Shown here piece after piece: positions 11,450-22,055 of a stretch of DNA of 53,394 nt (positions are counted from its first letter, which is position 1; every line of letters starts with the position of its first letter). This DNA comes from Prochlorococcus sp. AG-463-F15 (GTDB lineage Bacteria > Cyanobacteriota > Cyanobacteriia > PCC-6307 > Cyanobiaceae): NCBI GenBank assembly GCA_003211755.1, contig QCRS01000003.1:1-53394 (forward strand). Reading direction: 5' to 3'. A program made the translations under genes and the position numbers. The notes below the pieces were generated by a model. The model saw only the letters and a program-made list of their open reading frames with translations. It did not search any database and had not been told where the DNA came from.

Positions 11450-12778
11450 ATGGCCGGATCAGGCAGTCAGCAGCCTAATAAACCCAAGAAACCTTTCAGG
11501 CAAATGGCGGAAGCTCCCCGCAAACCTCTGCAGGTAATGCACATCAGTCGTAAAGATGAGCAAAAGGGTCTTAAAGGGAACACCGAAGGAGAAGAGCTTG
11601 CACCTTCACAAAACAATTCGAACCCATCAAACAATGCCTTGTCACCAGAGCAACTTGGAGCTCCAACTAGAACAATTACGACAAATACTCCAAAGCGTGA
11701 GACGAATTTAGATCTTGATGATCTTGAAGGGATAAGCATGGGAGACCTCTTAGGTCCTCCAGACGAATCAAGTAAATTCCAAAGCAAAACAACAGCAAAG
11801 AGCTCTCAATTCGGAGATCATCCAACCAACACTTTCCCAAGAAGTGTTGATGATTTCGACTTTGATGAAGATGCCTTTTTAGCGGCATTGGATGAGAATG
11901 AGCCTATAGGGAATACAGGGGAGATTGCAAAGGGAGCTGTTATAGGCGTTGAAAGCGATGGAGTATATGTTGATATTGGTGGGAAAGCACCTGGCTTCAT
12001 GCCAAAGAATGAATGTGGGCTAGGTGTTATAACCAATCTCAAAGAACAGTTTCCTAAAGGGCTTCAATTAGAGGTATTAGTTACTCGCGAACAAAATGCT
12101 GATGGGATGGTAACTATTAGCTGTAGAGCACTAGCCCTTAGAAAAAGCTGGGAGAAAGTTCGTCAACTTGAATCAGAAGGAAAAGCTGTACAAGTTTTAG
12201 TAAATGGCTTTAATCGTGGAGGAGTTACTTGCGATTTAGAAGGTTTGCGAGGGTTTATTCCTCGTTCTCAACTTGAAAATGGCGAGAATCACGAAATACT
12301 CGTAGGAAAAACACTTGGAGTTGCATTTCTAGAAGTAAACCCTGACACAAGAAAACTAGTTCTTTCAGAGAAAAGAGCAGCGATTGCGGCTCGTTTCTCT
12401 GAACTAGAAATAGGTCAACTTGTCGAAGGGAAAGTGGTAGCAATTAAGCCTTATGGCTTTTTTGTTGATCTAGGCGGAGTGAGCGGTCTTCTTCACCATT
12501 CAATGATCACAAACGCGAGCTTCAGATCATTAAGAGAGGTTTTTAATCAGGGAGATCTAGTTAAAGCACTGATAATTGAAATGGATCCAGGTCGAGGCAG
12601 GATAAGCCTCAATACTGCACTCTTAGAAGGTCCTCCAGGAGAACTCCTAACAGAAAAAGAGAAAGTAATGTCAGAAGCTGCAGAAAGAGCAATCAAAGCT
12701 CTTAAGGTAATTAAAGGACAAGGAAATAATGACGATCAAGAACAAAAAACAGAACAGATTAAGGAGCAAAGAGTTTAA
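11450..12778 (+). CDS. S1-domain RNA-binding protein (ribosomal protein S1-like)
   Basis: Three S1-like modules (GEIAKGAVIGVESDGVYVDIGG; AVQVLVNGFNRGGVTCDLEGLRGFIP; GQLVEGKVVAIKPYGFFVDLGGVSGLLH). Confidence 0.9.
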   Translation: MAGSGSQQPNKPKKPFRQMAEAPRKPLQVMHISRKDEQKGLKGNTEGEELAPSQNNSNPSNNALSPEQLGAPTRTITTNTPKRETNLDLDDLEGISMGDLLGPPDESSKFQSKTTAKSSQFGDHPTNTFPRSVDDFDFDEDAFLAALDENEPIGNTGEIAKGAVIGVESDGVYVDIGGKAPGFMPKNECGLGVITNLKEQFPKGLQLEVLVTREQNADGMVTISCRALALRKSWEKVRQLESEGKAVQVLVNGFNRGGVTCDLEGLRGFIPRSQLENGENHEILVGKTLGVAFLEVNPDTRKLVLSEKRAAIAARFSELEIGQLVEGKVVAIKPYGFFVDLGGVSGLLHHSMITNASFRSLREVFNQGDLVKALIIEMDPGRGRISLNTALLEGPPGELLTEKEKVMSEAAERAIKALKVIKGQGNNDDQEQKTEQIKEQRV

Positions 12779-12780
12779 GA

Positions 12781-13677
12781 ATGTCTCTACCTTCACAAGA
12801 AAACTTTCCGATCCTCCAACAATCAGATTGGGAGCTGGACTTTTATTCACGACCAATAATTGAATCTGACGGAAAAAAACGTTGGGAACTACTAATCACC
12901 AGCTCAGAAAATCTGAAAGGAGAAAAACCCTTTCGATGGGAGAAAAAATGTCCTGCTGGTCAAGTGAACTCAATATGGCTTGCTGAAGCACTTCAAGAAG
13001 CTCTTAATGATGCACAAGAGAAAGGATGGGGGACCCCACTTCGATTGAGATGCTGGCGAACATCTATGAAAACCATGATTTCAAAAGCGGCCTTAAAAGT
13101 GGGAATAGAAGTTATTGCAAGCAGGCGGACCTTCTCACTACTCGATTGGCTGGCTCAACGAGAAAAAGATCTTTATCCAAACGAAGATGGCTATATCACA
13201 GGTCCAATAGCTCCCCCCCCTGCGCGAATAGTCAATCAACCTGAACCACTTCCAGAAGCAGTTCGAGGAGATGCATGGAGTTTCGCTTTGCTTCCTCTAG
13301 GCATGCTTTTAGAAGCTAATGAATGGCCCATTGAGTTTAGTGGACTAATACCAATAAAAGAGACTTATGATCTGTCAATCCAAATTCCAGGTTTACGTCT
13401 TTTCAGTAAGAGTCGGGCTCTTGCTTTATCTGGTTGGCTAGGAGGGCTTGAACCAGTCAAACTTTTAGTAGAAGGCAATCAACTTCTTCTCGAAGCAGGG
13501 CAAGATGATCGTTGGCTTGTGACAGACATGACAAAAGAAGCCTCTAAGGAAGCTGAACAAGCTCTTATTAATTCAAGGGAAAAGGCAGGTGGAATTCAAT
13601 TCATATCAGTCCAAACGACTCCAGAAGAAGAAAAGTTTGCCGGATTTTGGATGCTTAGAGAAATGAATGATTATTAA
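12781..13677 (+). CDS. Tab2/Atab2-family RNA-binding protein
   Basis: WELDFYSRPI start, RTFSLLDWLAQRE, PLPEAVRGDAWSFA; family known in cyanobacteria and plastids. Confidence 0.85.
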   Translation: MSLPSQENFPILQQSDWELDFYSRPIIESDGKKRWELLITSSENLKGEKPFRWEKKCPAGQVNSIWLAEALQEALNDAQEKGWGTPLRLRCWRTSMKTMISKAALKVGIEVIASRRTFSLLDWLAQREKDLYPNEDGYITGPIAPPPARIVNQPEPLPEAVRGDAWSFALLPLGMLLEANEWPIEFSGLIPIKETYDLSIQIPGLRLFSKSRALALSGWLGGLEPVKLLVEGNQLLLEAGQDDRWLVTDMTKEASKEAEQALINSREKAGGIQFISVQTTPEEEKFAGFWMLREMNDY

Positions 13678-13713
13678 AGTAAGGAGTTTCTAGAAAAAAC
13701 TATCTATAAAAGC

Positions 13714-14532
13714 TTGTCCAACAAACAGCAATTTAATCAGGAGAATAAATGGAGGTGGGTTAAATCTCCTGAGGGATCTTATCTGCAAGCTAGTTCTCTT
13801 ATAAAACATGGTTTTCAACATGGTTTCTTCACAAAAGAGTGGAATAATTTGGGACCTAAAGAATTAGTCGATGTAATAAGTCCTGGTTCAAGCATTCATC
13901 TAACGAAACAAATACATGGGTCTAACATTATTCATACATCCAAAGCCTGCGATTATCCTTGGCCAGAAGCCGATGGGTTGGTAAGCAACAAAAAAGATCA
14001 AAGTCTTTGGATATATACTGCAGACTGTATTCCTTTATTATTTGCTGATCCTAAAAGAAGACTTATTCTTGCTTGCCATGCAGGATGGCGCGGGATTTCA
14101 AATGGAATCCTTTTAAAGGCGCTCCAAAAATTGGAGCGCCTAGGTTCTAATAAAAGCAAGCTAGTTATTGCTCTTGGTCCAGCGATAAGCGGACCAAAGT
14201 ATCAAGTTGAGTTACATGTAGCAGAGTCAATTTCCAAAAGCTTGTTTCCTCATTCAGGAGAAAGAGAATTAAGCCTTAAAGATCGAATAGATAAGTTGAT
14301 CGCAATGAGAATTGCCGAACATGATGATTCACACAAAAAAATTCTTCTAGATATTCGCATGGCAGCGGCGAATCAGCTTAATAAAGCAGGAGTAATGTAT
14401 GAGCAGATCTCTATAAACAAAATATGTACATTTTCCAATAGAAAACTTTTCAACTCTTGGCGCAGAGATCAAGCAAAAGTTTATCAATGGTCAATGATAT
14501 CAAGCCAAAGGAAATCCAAGCAATTATTATAA
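13714..14532 (+). CDS. YfiH/PgeF family polyphenol oxidase-like protein (TTG start)
   Basis: TADCIPLLFADPKRRLILACHAGWRGISNGI, ALGPAISGPKYQV. Confidence 0.9.
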   Translation: MSNKQQFNQENKWRWVKSPEGSYLQASSLIKHGFQHGFFTKEWNNLGPKELVDVISPGSSIHLTKQIHGSNIIHTSKACDYPWPEADGLVSNKKDQSLWIYTADCIPLLFADPKRRLILACHAGWRGISNGILLKALQKLERLGSNKSKLVIALGPAISGPKYQVELHVAESISKSLFPHSGERELSLKDRIDKLIAMRIAEHDDSHKKILLDIRMAAANQLNKAGVMYEQISINKICTFSNRKLFNSWRRDQAKVYQWSMISSQRKSKQLL

Positions 14533-14554
14533 ATTAGTCTTAAACAAGACACAT

Positions 14555-14920
14555 TCAACACTTCATAGATCCCAATCCTTTCTTCTCAAGAGATTGTCCA
14601 ATATCTATTTTACTTTCGATAAGATCAACTCTTGCCAAGAGGACTCCATCGATTGCTCCTTGAGGTTTTAGGTTCACTCTCTTTTTCCTTCTAAGTAAAG
14701 ACTTTAACGAATTCATTGCATCTACTTCATTAGAAGGGTCTACTTCTAGGCAGGCAATTTTTACTGTATAGCTTCTATTGCGATCTCCTATTTGAAGAAT
14801 AGTTGAACTACGTACTTGTAGAACTTCTGCAGCGAAAGTATTTGTTAACGGGAAGTTCAATAAAACTATCAAACAAAAAAGGAGGCCGTATTTTCTGAAC
14901 CTCAAAGTGAAATACCACAA
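14555..14920 (-). CDS. Secreted degenerate SNase-like (thermonuclease fold) protein
   Basis: Signal-peptide-like N-terminus (LLFCLIVLLNFPLTNTFAA) and weak SNase-like pattern without obvious catalytic residues. Confidence 0.55.
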   Translation of the reverse strand: MWYFTLRFRKYGLLFCLIVLLNFPLTNTFAAEVLQVRSSTILQIGDRNRSYTVKIACLEVDPSNEVDAMNSLKSLLRRKKRVNLKPQGAIDGVLLARVDLIESKIDIGQSLEKKGLGSMKC

Positions 14921-16869
14921 GCAGGACAGTACCTGTGCTCATGGGCAGTACTCGCTCCACAATCAGGGCAATTACGAGTGGTCTCCATGGCAAGTTCCGG
15001 GTGGGCAGGGAGACCAACCATCTCAGCATTACTTTTACCAGGAGGAACCATCGGATAACAGTTCTCCCCTCTTCGAACATGAATATCAATAAGCATTGGT
15101 TCAGGGCTAGCAAAAGCCTTCTCTAATCCTCTCTGGAGATCTTCTCGTTCAGTAATCAAAACTCCTCCAACACCGAAGGCTTTTGCCAATGCCATGAAAT
15201 CAGGCATCCCAGGGAGCATATCTGTAGCTGAATAACGTTCTTCGTAAAAACTTTCTTGCCACTGGCGAACCATGCCTTGCCAGCGATTATTCACAATGAC
15301 AACCTTAATTGGGAGCTTGTATTGGGCAATAGTTCCTAACTCCTGGATATTCATCAAAATGCTGGCATCTCCAGCAATGCAAACGACCAATTCTTCAGGC
15401 AATGCAACCTGAACACCCAAAGCTGCAGGCATCCCATACCCCATTGTTCCAAGGCCAGCACTACTAGCCCACTGACGAGGAGCATTCCGCAAGTACTGAG
15501 CGGCCCACATTTGATGTTGACCCACATCAGTAGTTAAAAATGCACTTGGGGCAAGATCTCTAATCGCGAGTAGAACTTCTTGAGGGTAAATCTGCCCTTC
15601 TTTTGGAGGGCTCATTAATGGATAACGTTCTTTCCAGAGGTCAATTCGCGCCAACCAGGATAAAGTCTTTGGCTTAACATCTCGCTGTTTACTTAATTCA
15701 AGTATTTGCGCAAGCGCTACACCTACATCTCCAAGTACTACTACTTCGGGCCGTCGATTCTTACCTACTTCAGCCGGATCAATTTCAAAATGAATAACTT
15801 TTGCTCTAGGAGCAAAAGTATCTAATTTTCCAGTAACCCTGTCATCAAAACGCGCTCCTACAGCTATCAATAGATCGCATTCTGTAACAGCAAAGTTGGC
15901 ATACGCCGTACCATGCATACCTAACATTCCCACGGAGAGAGGGTCACGCTCATCAAAAGCACCTTTCCCCATCAAGGTAGTAGTAACAGGCAGTTTGTGG
16001 CGTTTAACAAAAGCAGCAAGGTTTTCGTGCCCCCCCGCAGAGATAACACCACCCCCTACATACATAAGAGGCCTTTGAGCTTTCTCAATCAAATCTAAAG
16101 CCGCGGAAATAGCCGAAGAGTCTGGCGCATCAGTTAGTCGAAAACCAGGAGGAATAACACTGCCTGGTTCTACGGGGAAATAATCAAAAAATTCCTGACC
16201 TACATCTTTAGGAATATCTATAAGAACAGGGCCAGGCCGACCCGAAGAAGCAATAAGGAAAGCTTGGGCAACAACCGAAGCCAAATCGGAGGCATCTCTT
16301 ACTACCCATGAATGCTTAACAATGGGCAAGGTAACTCCAAAGATATCAATCTCCTGAAACGCATCAGTGCCGATTGCAGGACGAGGAACTTGACCTGTAA
16401 CCACAACCATAGGTACTGAATCCATCTGGGCAGTTGCAATACCTGTAACCAGATTTGTCGCCCCAGGGCCTGATGTGCCAAAACAGACGCCAACTCTTCC
16501 AGTCGCCCTTGCAAAGCCATCAGCCGCATGCGAACCACCTTGCTCATGCCTGACAAGAATATGTTTAAGCCAACCTTGCTCTTCAGCTTTATGGATCGCA
16601 TCGTATATAGGGAGAATGGCCCCTCCTGGATATCCAAATATCGTGTCCACACCATGTCTTCGCAAAGCATCCATAAGGGCATCCGCCCCTGATATTCGTC
16701 GAGGTACCTGCTTTTCTATATCACCTACAGACTTAGGTGACGAAGTCAGGGTCACGGCAGTGGCAAACGCATGTGTGATCTTTAAGATTAAGCGTCCAAG
16801 GCTCAATTTGTGTAATAGCTCTCTAAAGATGACATGCGAAATTACTGTCTTATTAAATAAAAGCACCAT
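14902..16869 (-). CDS. ilvB: Acetolactate synthase large subunit with C-terminal zinc ribbon; true start probably downstream of the ORF start
   Basis: GYPGGAILPIYD, RHEQGGSHAADGFARATG, ThDP motif GDASILMNIQELGT; C-terminal CPDCG-x8-YCPACG. Confidence 0.95.
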   Translation of the reverse strand: MVLLFNKTVISHVIFRELLHKLSLGRLILKITHAFATAVTLTSSPKSVGDIEKQVPRRISGADALMDALRRHGVDTIFGYPGGAILPIYDAIHKAEEQGWLKHILVRHEQGGSHAADGFARATGRVGVCFGTSGPGATNLVTGIATAQMDSVPMVVVTGQVPRPAIGTDAFQEIDIFGVTLPIVKHSWVVRDASDLASVVAQAFLIASSGRPGPVLIDIPKDVGQEFFDYFPVEPGSVIPPGFRLTDAPDSSAISAALDLIEKAQRPLMYVGGGVISAGGHENLAAFVKRHKLPVTTTLMGKGAFDERDPLSVGMLGMHGTAYANFAVTECDLLIAVGARFDDRVTGKLDTFAPRAKVIHFEIDPAEVGKNRRPEVVVLGDVGVALAQILELSKQRDVKPKTLSWLARIDLWKERYPLMSPPKEGQIYPQEVLLAIRDLAPSAFLTTDVGQHQMWAAQYLRNAPRQWASSAGLGTMGYGMPAALGVQVALPEELVVCIAGDASILMNIQELGTIAQYKLPIKVVIVNNRWQGMVRQWQESFYEERYSATDMLPGMPDFMALAKAFGVGGVLITEREDLQRGLEKAFASPEPMLIDIHVRRGENCYPMVPPGKSNAEMVGLPAHPELAMETTRNCPDCGASTAHEHRYCPACGISL

Positions 16870-17167
16870 GATATATATCTAATTTTTAGAAATGGGCAGA
16901 ATCATTATCAAACGAAAAGCTATCAGAAGTTAAAATTGATTAATGAAATAATGAATTCAAATAAATACTAAATCAGAGGATTTCCAGAAACCAATAGTTG
17001 TCAGCTTCAGAAAGAACAACTAAATAGCTTAGAACTCATCATTAATTCATCTTAAAAGGACATGGATTAAAATCACTATCCAATCAAAACCAGTGTACTA
17101 AAAATCCAAAATCAAAAGGAAATGCTAATGCGAAGAAGTTATCTATTAACTAGTAACATCTATTAAA

Positions 17168-18343
17168 TCAAAGGAGTCCAATCATATGAAGAGGTCCATT
17201 ACCTCCAACTATTTCCAATAAAAATTCAATAAACAATATCATTGCCACTCTACCGTTCCATACTTCAGAACTATTATTCCAACCCCATTGCCATTTTTCT
17301 TGCGGGTACAATTTAACACCTATAGGTAATTTTGCTGCTTCATCCAAACTTACTTCTGGGCCCTGAAGAGTATTTGCAACCAAGTCAGCAAGTCCCTCTA
17401 TAAATAGGGGGTAAGTATCTAATGCTCTTACCCTTCTGAAATTAACAATCCCATAATTCATTGCTAATTGACGATATTCAATGTCTATTTCCTGAAGTGT
17501 TTCTATATGCTCACTTACAAAGCTAATTGGAACAACAACCAACTCTCGAGTGCCATCCTTCCCAAGCTTTTCTAATATATCTTCCGTATATGGTTTTAAC
17601 CATTCTTCAGGGCCTACTCGACTTTGATAAGAAAGACTGCATGGATTCCGATAGCCCAAAACTTTCTCAAGTTCATCCATAATTAGAGAAGAACAAGCTT
17701 CTATCTCTTTCTGGTAAGGATCACCAGCTTCTTCTACATAGATTTTAGGAACGCCGTGTGCACTAAAAAACACATGAGCTTCTGTCGAAATCTCACATAG
17801 AGTGAGCTGGTCTGCAATTAATTTAGACATCGATCTGATATAGCCAGGATGGTCATACCAGCTGCGAATACAGCGTAAGGGTAACTGCTGAAACTCTTCA
17901 TCACTCTCACGCAAACGGCTCAACTCGCGAAAACTTGAACCACTAGTACTGATAGAAAAATGTGGGTATAAAGGAAGTACAACCACTTGATTTATTCCAT
18001 CAGCTTTTATATCAGCTACAGCCGATTCAGTAAAAGGGTGCCAATAACGCATGGCCACATAACTCGTAGCATCAATACCACGCTGACGCAAAGCACTCTG
18101 CAATTCCCTGGCCTGCTGCTCAGTAATCCTTCGCAAAGGAGAACCTCCACCAATTGACCTGTATGCCTTCTCTGATTTATTACTGCGTATGGTACTAATC
18201 CACCAGGCCAAAGGTTTTTGAAGGGAAGATATTGGCAGCCTTATGATCTCTGGGTCCGAAAAAAGGTTGTACAAAAATGGGCCCACATCCTGAATTCTCT
18301 CAGGGCCTCCAAGATTCATTAAGAGGATGCCTACCCGAGCCAT
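17168..18343 (-). CDS. hemH: Ferrochelatase with C-terminal chlorophyll a/b-binding-like TM segment
   Basis: [45 protein letters not shown]-terminal [22 protein letters not shown] resembles HLIP/CAB motif. Confidence 0.96.
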   Translation of the reverse strand: MARVGILLMNLGGPERIQDVGPFLYNLFSDPEIIRLPISSLQKPLAWWISTIRSNKSEKAYRSIGGGSPLRRITEQQARELQSALRQRGIDATSYVAMRYWHPFTESAVADIKADGINQVVVLPLYPHFSISTSGSSFRELSRLRESDEEFQQLPLRCIRSWYDHPGYIRSMSKLIADQLTLCEISTEAHVFFSAHGVPKIYVEEAGDPYQKEIEACSSLIMDELEKVLGYRNPCSLSYQSRVGPEEWLKPYTEDILEKLGKDGTRELVVVPISFVSEHIETLQEIDIEYRQLAMNYGIVNFRRVRALDTYPLFIEGLADLVANTLQGPEVSLDEAAKLPIGVKLYPQEKWQWGWNNSSEVWNGRVAMILFIEFLLEIVGGNGPLHMIGLL

Positions 18344-18418
18344 TTAGAATAGAAATCTTTAAAAGGGGTTGAGGTTATCCCTCACAAACGTAAAGGTAGC
18401 TAAAAAGATTGATTTGGA

Positions 18419-19579
18419 ATGAATCTCATTAATGAGCTTGCCAAAATCAACCTAGACCTCTGGTCCAAAGGCATCAAGCTGAGAATTGAGAGAAGAAGAG
18501 AACTCCTTAATCTTCGTGGACCACTCCCTTGCTCTACATCTAAAGGGATGTTGAAGGACCAAAGAATAAGTTTACATCTCAATGCTGACTCTGAAGGACT
18601 TCAAGAGGCCCAAAAGATGCTTGAACTTGTACTCTTCCAACTAAAACACGAACAATTTAATTGGGACAATTGGTCAAGCAAACGAATTCAAACAAAACCA
18701 AGAATCAGAATATCTTCCTCTGATGCAGCAATAGAAAATTTCAAATCAGCTTTTTTTGCTGATCCAATTAGGAAAAAATCTCACTCTGGAGCTATTACCA
18801 CATGGTCTTCTGCTTATCTGCCATATCTGAGGCGATTGAAAAGTCTTGAGCTCAAAATGAATTGCAATTTAGGAATTGATCTTCTGAACCAAACAATTGA
18901 AAGTTATTCAGAGAATAGCCGAAGTCGTCAACAATGTGTAATAGCACTTGCGGCCTTCGCTAACTACATAAAGATTGAACTACCAGAGAACTGGAGAGCC
19001 AAAGGAAATGGTTACGGCCTACATAGAGCACATTATCGAAAATTACCAAGTGACGATTTAATAAAAGAATCATGGCTTCAAATTCCCAATCCGCAATGGA
19101 GATTGGTTTATGGATTAATGGCTACATATGGACTTAGAAATCATGAAGTTTTCTTTTGTGATCTTTCTGGTCTTTCCAAAAGTGGCGATAAAGTTCTACG
19201 AGTATTGCCAGGCACCAAGACAGGCGAACACCAAGTTTGGCCATTTCATCCATCCTGGAATGAAATCTTTGAACTAAGACAACTTGGAGAGAATCCAAAG
19301 TATCTCCCTCCTATCAATACCGACCTAAATACAACTACCTTACAAAAAGTAGGAAGGCGTGTCGCAGAACAATTCCGTCGCTATAACTTACCTCTCACGC
19401 CATATGACCTAAGGCATGCATGGGCAATAAGAACAATTCATATAGGTCTACCTGATACTGTTGCAGCCAGAATGATGGGGCATTCAGTCAATATTCATAA
19501 TCGTACTTATCACCACTGGATAACAAGAAGAGATCAACAACAAGCTGTTGATACAGCACTAGCAAGACAAGTTGTCTAA
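18419..19579 (+). CDS. Tyrosine recombinase / phage-integrase family protein, isolated among core genes
   Basis: ATYGLRNHEV (box I Arg), TPYDLRHAWAIR, MMGHSVNIHNRTYHHW (His and catalytic Tyr). Confidence 0.85.
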   Translation: MNLINELAKINLDLWSKGIKLRIERRRELLNLRGPLPCSTSKGMLKDQRISLHLNADSEGLQEAQKMLELVLFQLKHEQFNWDNWSSKRIQTKPRIRISSSDAAIENFKSAFFADPIRKKSHSGAITTWSSAYLPYLRRLKSLELKMNCNLGIDLLNQTIESYSENSRSRQQCVIALAAFANYIKIELPENWRAKGNGYGLHRAHYRKLPSDDLIKESWLQIPNPQWRLVYGLMATYGLRNHEVFFCDLSGLSKSGDKVLRVLPGTKTGEHQVWPFHPSWNEIFELRQLGENPKYLPPINTDLNTTTLQKVGRRVAEQFRRYNLPLTPYDLRHAWAIRTIHIGLPDTVAARMMGHSVNIHNRTYHHWITRRDQQQAVDTALARQVV

Positions 19580-19733
19580 ATATTTTCGAATCAATTTCCA
19601 AAGCAACAAGAAATTCTATTTGGGCTTTCAAAGAAATTGCTAACGTCAATTTATATAAATTTATTAGCCAATTTCTATATGTGGTAACTACAAAAGGAGA
19701 AAGCACTCAAAGCTGCACACCGCATCTATTTAT

Positions 19734-20426
19734 ATGCATGAAGAAATCTCCAACAAAGCAATCAATATGAACAACCTTGACCGCAATGCTAGTGAGATTG
19801 GGATGGGTGGTCATTTAGCACCAGAGACAAATGAAGATAGCTACCGCCAAAGGATGCAAAGAAGAAAGGAAGTACAGCGTCAAAGAGTAGAAAAAAGGAA
19901 GCAAGAAAAAGGTCTTATTATTGTTTTTTCGGGAAATGGAAAAGGAAAAACAACTGCCGCGTTAGGCATGGCTTTACGTACTCTCGGCCATGGAGAAGCT
20001 GTTGCAATAGTGCAATTCATCAAAGGTGGCTGGGAGTCTGGTGAAGCGAAAGCCCTAAAGAGTTTTGGGAAGAACTTGTGCTGGCATTCTCTTGGTGAAG
20101 GTTTTACGTGGGAGACTCAAGACAGAGTCCGAGATCAAGAACTTGTATTAAATGCATGGAACTGTTCTTTAAATTATTTACAGAGTGCATCTCACAAGTT
20201 AGTAATTCTTGACGAGATAAATGTTGCAATGAAACTTGGATACCTTTCATTAGATAATGTAATCAAAGGCCTTTTGAAAAGGCCCCCCATGACTCATGTT
20301 GTTCTAACTGGTAGAGGTGCTCCAAAAGGATTAACTGATCAAGCGGATCTTGTCACTGAGATGCAATTAATACATCATCCTTTCAAAGAGCAAGGAATCA
20401 AGGCTCAACCAGGGATAGAGTTTTAA
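19734..20426 (+). CDS. cobO: Cob(I)alamin adenosyltransferase (CobO/CobA/BtuR type)
   Basis: IIVFSGNGKGKTTAALGMALRTLGHG P-loop, VQFIKGGWESGE, VILDEIN, VVLTGRGAP. Confidence 0.93.
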   Translation: MHEEISNKAINMNNLDRNASEIGMGGHLAPETNEDSYRQRMQRRKEVQRQRVEKRKQEKGLIIVFSGNGKGKTTAALGMALRTLGHGEAVAIVQFIKGGWESGEAKALKSFGKNLCWHSLGEGFTWETQDRVRDQELVLNAWNCSLNYLQSASHKLVILDEINVAMKLGYLSLDNVIKGLLKRPPMTHVVLTGRGAPKGLTDQADLVTEMQLIHHPFKEQGIKAQPGIEF

Positions 20427-20626
20427 ACTTGTTTTCCACTTTTTTCTAGGTCTGCATTTATTAGTTGAGTAGCAGCAGTTAAAACTGATAAACCAGAAAC
20501 CAGCAAAGCCTTATGAACAATATGCTCCCTCCAGCAAGAAGAATCTTTAGTTGCTTTCTCTAAGGCCGACATTGTAAGGAGAGACATCACCATGGTTTGG
20601 CTACCAATTCCATTGTTCTCTGTCAT
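20423..20626 (-). CDS. Small hypothetical protein (67 aa)
   Basis: Fills the cobO-pyrH gap, no recognised family; protein-like composition only. Confidence 0.4.
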   Translation of the reverse strand: MTENNGIGSQTMVMSLLTMSALEKATKDSSCWREHIVHKALLVSGLSVLTAATQLINADLEKSGKQV

Positions 20627-20742
20627 CTCTTCAGAAAAGTTAATTCATCAAAGCAAGATTTATAGATAATTACCAGTAAAACAAAACCTATACATAACTG
20701 TTCGTAGAAGACTTGCTACTGTCAACAAGATATTGACTATAA

Positions 20743-21456
20743 ATGCCCTACGAGAGAGCCTTGCTTAAACTCAGCGGAGAAGCGCTGATGGGTAAAAAGC
20801 CTTACGGTATCGATCCAGCTATTGTTCAATCGATTGCTGCAGACGTTTCAAAGGTTGTAGCGAATGGAACTCAACTCGCAATTGTTGTAGGAGGGGGAAA
20901 CATTTTTCGAGGCCTCAAAGGTTCAGCGGCAGGAATGGATCGTGCAACTGCAGATTATGTAGGCATGTTGGCCACAATAATGAATGCTATTACCCTGCAG
21001 GACGGACTAGAGCGCGCAGGAATTGCTACTCGAGTGCAAACAGCTATAGAGATGAAAGAAGTTGCCGAGCCTTATATACGTAGAAGAGCAATACGCCACC
21101 TAGAGAAAGGACGAGTAGTCGTGTTTGGTGGTGGATGCGGCACACCCTTTTTTACTACTGATACAACAGCAGCTCTCAGAGCAGCTGAAATCAATGCCAA
21201 TGTGGTTTTCAAAGCCACCAAAGTTGATGGAGTCTATGACCGAGATCCAGAACATTATTCAGATGCAGTGCGCTACGAGAATCTCACTTATCAAGAGGTC
21301 CTGAGTCGTGAAATTGCCGTTATGGACAGCACAGCAATTGCTCTCTGCAAAGATAACAACATACCGATAATAGTTTTTAACTTATTTGAACCAGGCAACA
21401 TCAGCAAAGCCGTAGCGGGAAAATCTGTTGGCTCCCGTATAGGTAATGCAAGCTAA
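20743..21456 (+). CDS. pyrH: UMP kinase
   Basis: [45 protein letters not shown]. Confidence 0.96.
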   Translation: MPYERALLKLSGEALMGKKPYGIDPAIVQSIAADVSKVVANGTQLAIVVGGGNIFRGLKGSAAGMDRATADYVGMLATIMNAITLQDGLERAGIATRVQTAIEMKEVAEPYIRRRAIRHLEKGRVVVFGGGCGTPFFTTDTTAALRAAEINANVVFKATKVDGVYDRDPEHYSDAVRYENLTYQEVLSREIAVMDSTAIALCKDNNIPIIVFNLFEPGNISKAVAGKSVGSRIGNAS

Positions 21457-21506
21457 AGAAACATTTAGCTGAACAAAATCCCTTGCCTTTCTTTCTTTTA
21501 TAGCTC

Positions 21507-22055
21507 ATGTCGAACCAAGAAATCGAATCAAGCATGCGCAAGTCTGTCGAGGCAGCACAGCGTAATTTCAATACGATCCGCACAGGTAGAGCTAACCCAT
21601 CACTATTAGATCGAATCACAGTCGAGTACTACGGTGCCGACTCTCCGCTTAAATCACTAGCGACAATATCTACCCCTGACTCTCAAACAATTGCAATACA
21701 ACCCTTTGATTTGGGATCGCTAGCCCTTATAGAAAAAGCCATTGTTTCAAGTGATTTAGGTTTCACACCCAACAACGACGGTAAAATTATTAGAATAAAT
21801 GTGCCGCCCTTAACCGAAGAACGTCGTAAAGAGTTCTGCAAAATCGCATCAAAATATGCAGAAGAAGGGAAGGTATCACTACGGAATATTAGACGTGATG
21901 CAATCGAGAAAATAAAAAAACGAGAAAAGGCCGCTGAGATCTCAGAAGATCAGAGCCGTGATCAACAAGAGAATGTGCAAGAACTAACTAACAAGTTCAT
22001 TACAGAAATAGATAAGTATCTTCAGTCTAAAGAAACTGACATTCTCAAAGTGTGA
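21507..22055 (+). CDS. frr: Ribosome recycling factor
   Basis: [46 protein letters not shown]. Confidence 0.96.
   Translation: MSNQEIESSMRKSVEAAQRNFNTIRTGRANPSLLDRITVEYYGADSPLKSLATISTPDSQTIAIQPFDLGSLALIEKAIVSSDLGFTPNNDGKIIRINVPPLTEERRKEFCKIASKYAEEGKVSLRNIRRDAIEKIKKREKAAEISEDQSRDQQENVQELTNKFITEIDKYLQSKETDILKV

Noticed and set aside
11467-12856. Several minus-strand ORFs inside the S1-domain gene
   Set aside because: Low-complexity or hydrophobic antisense translations over a well-supported CDS
13213-13220. C8 homopolymer in the Tab2-like gene as a phase-variable tract
   Set aside because: It encodes Pro residues in a proline-rich linker; no evidence of frame switching and core gene context makes contingency unlikely
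18419-19579. Prophage or genomic island anchored by the integrase
   Set aside because: Neighbours are core genes and no phage, att or tRNA sequences were seen
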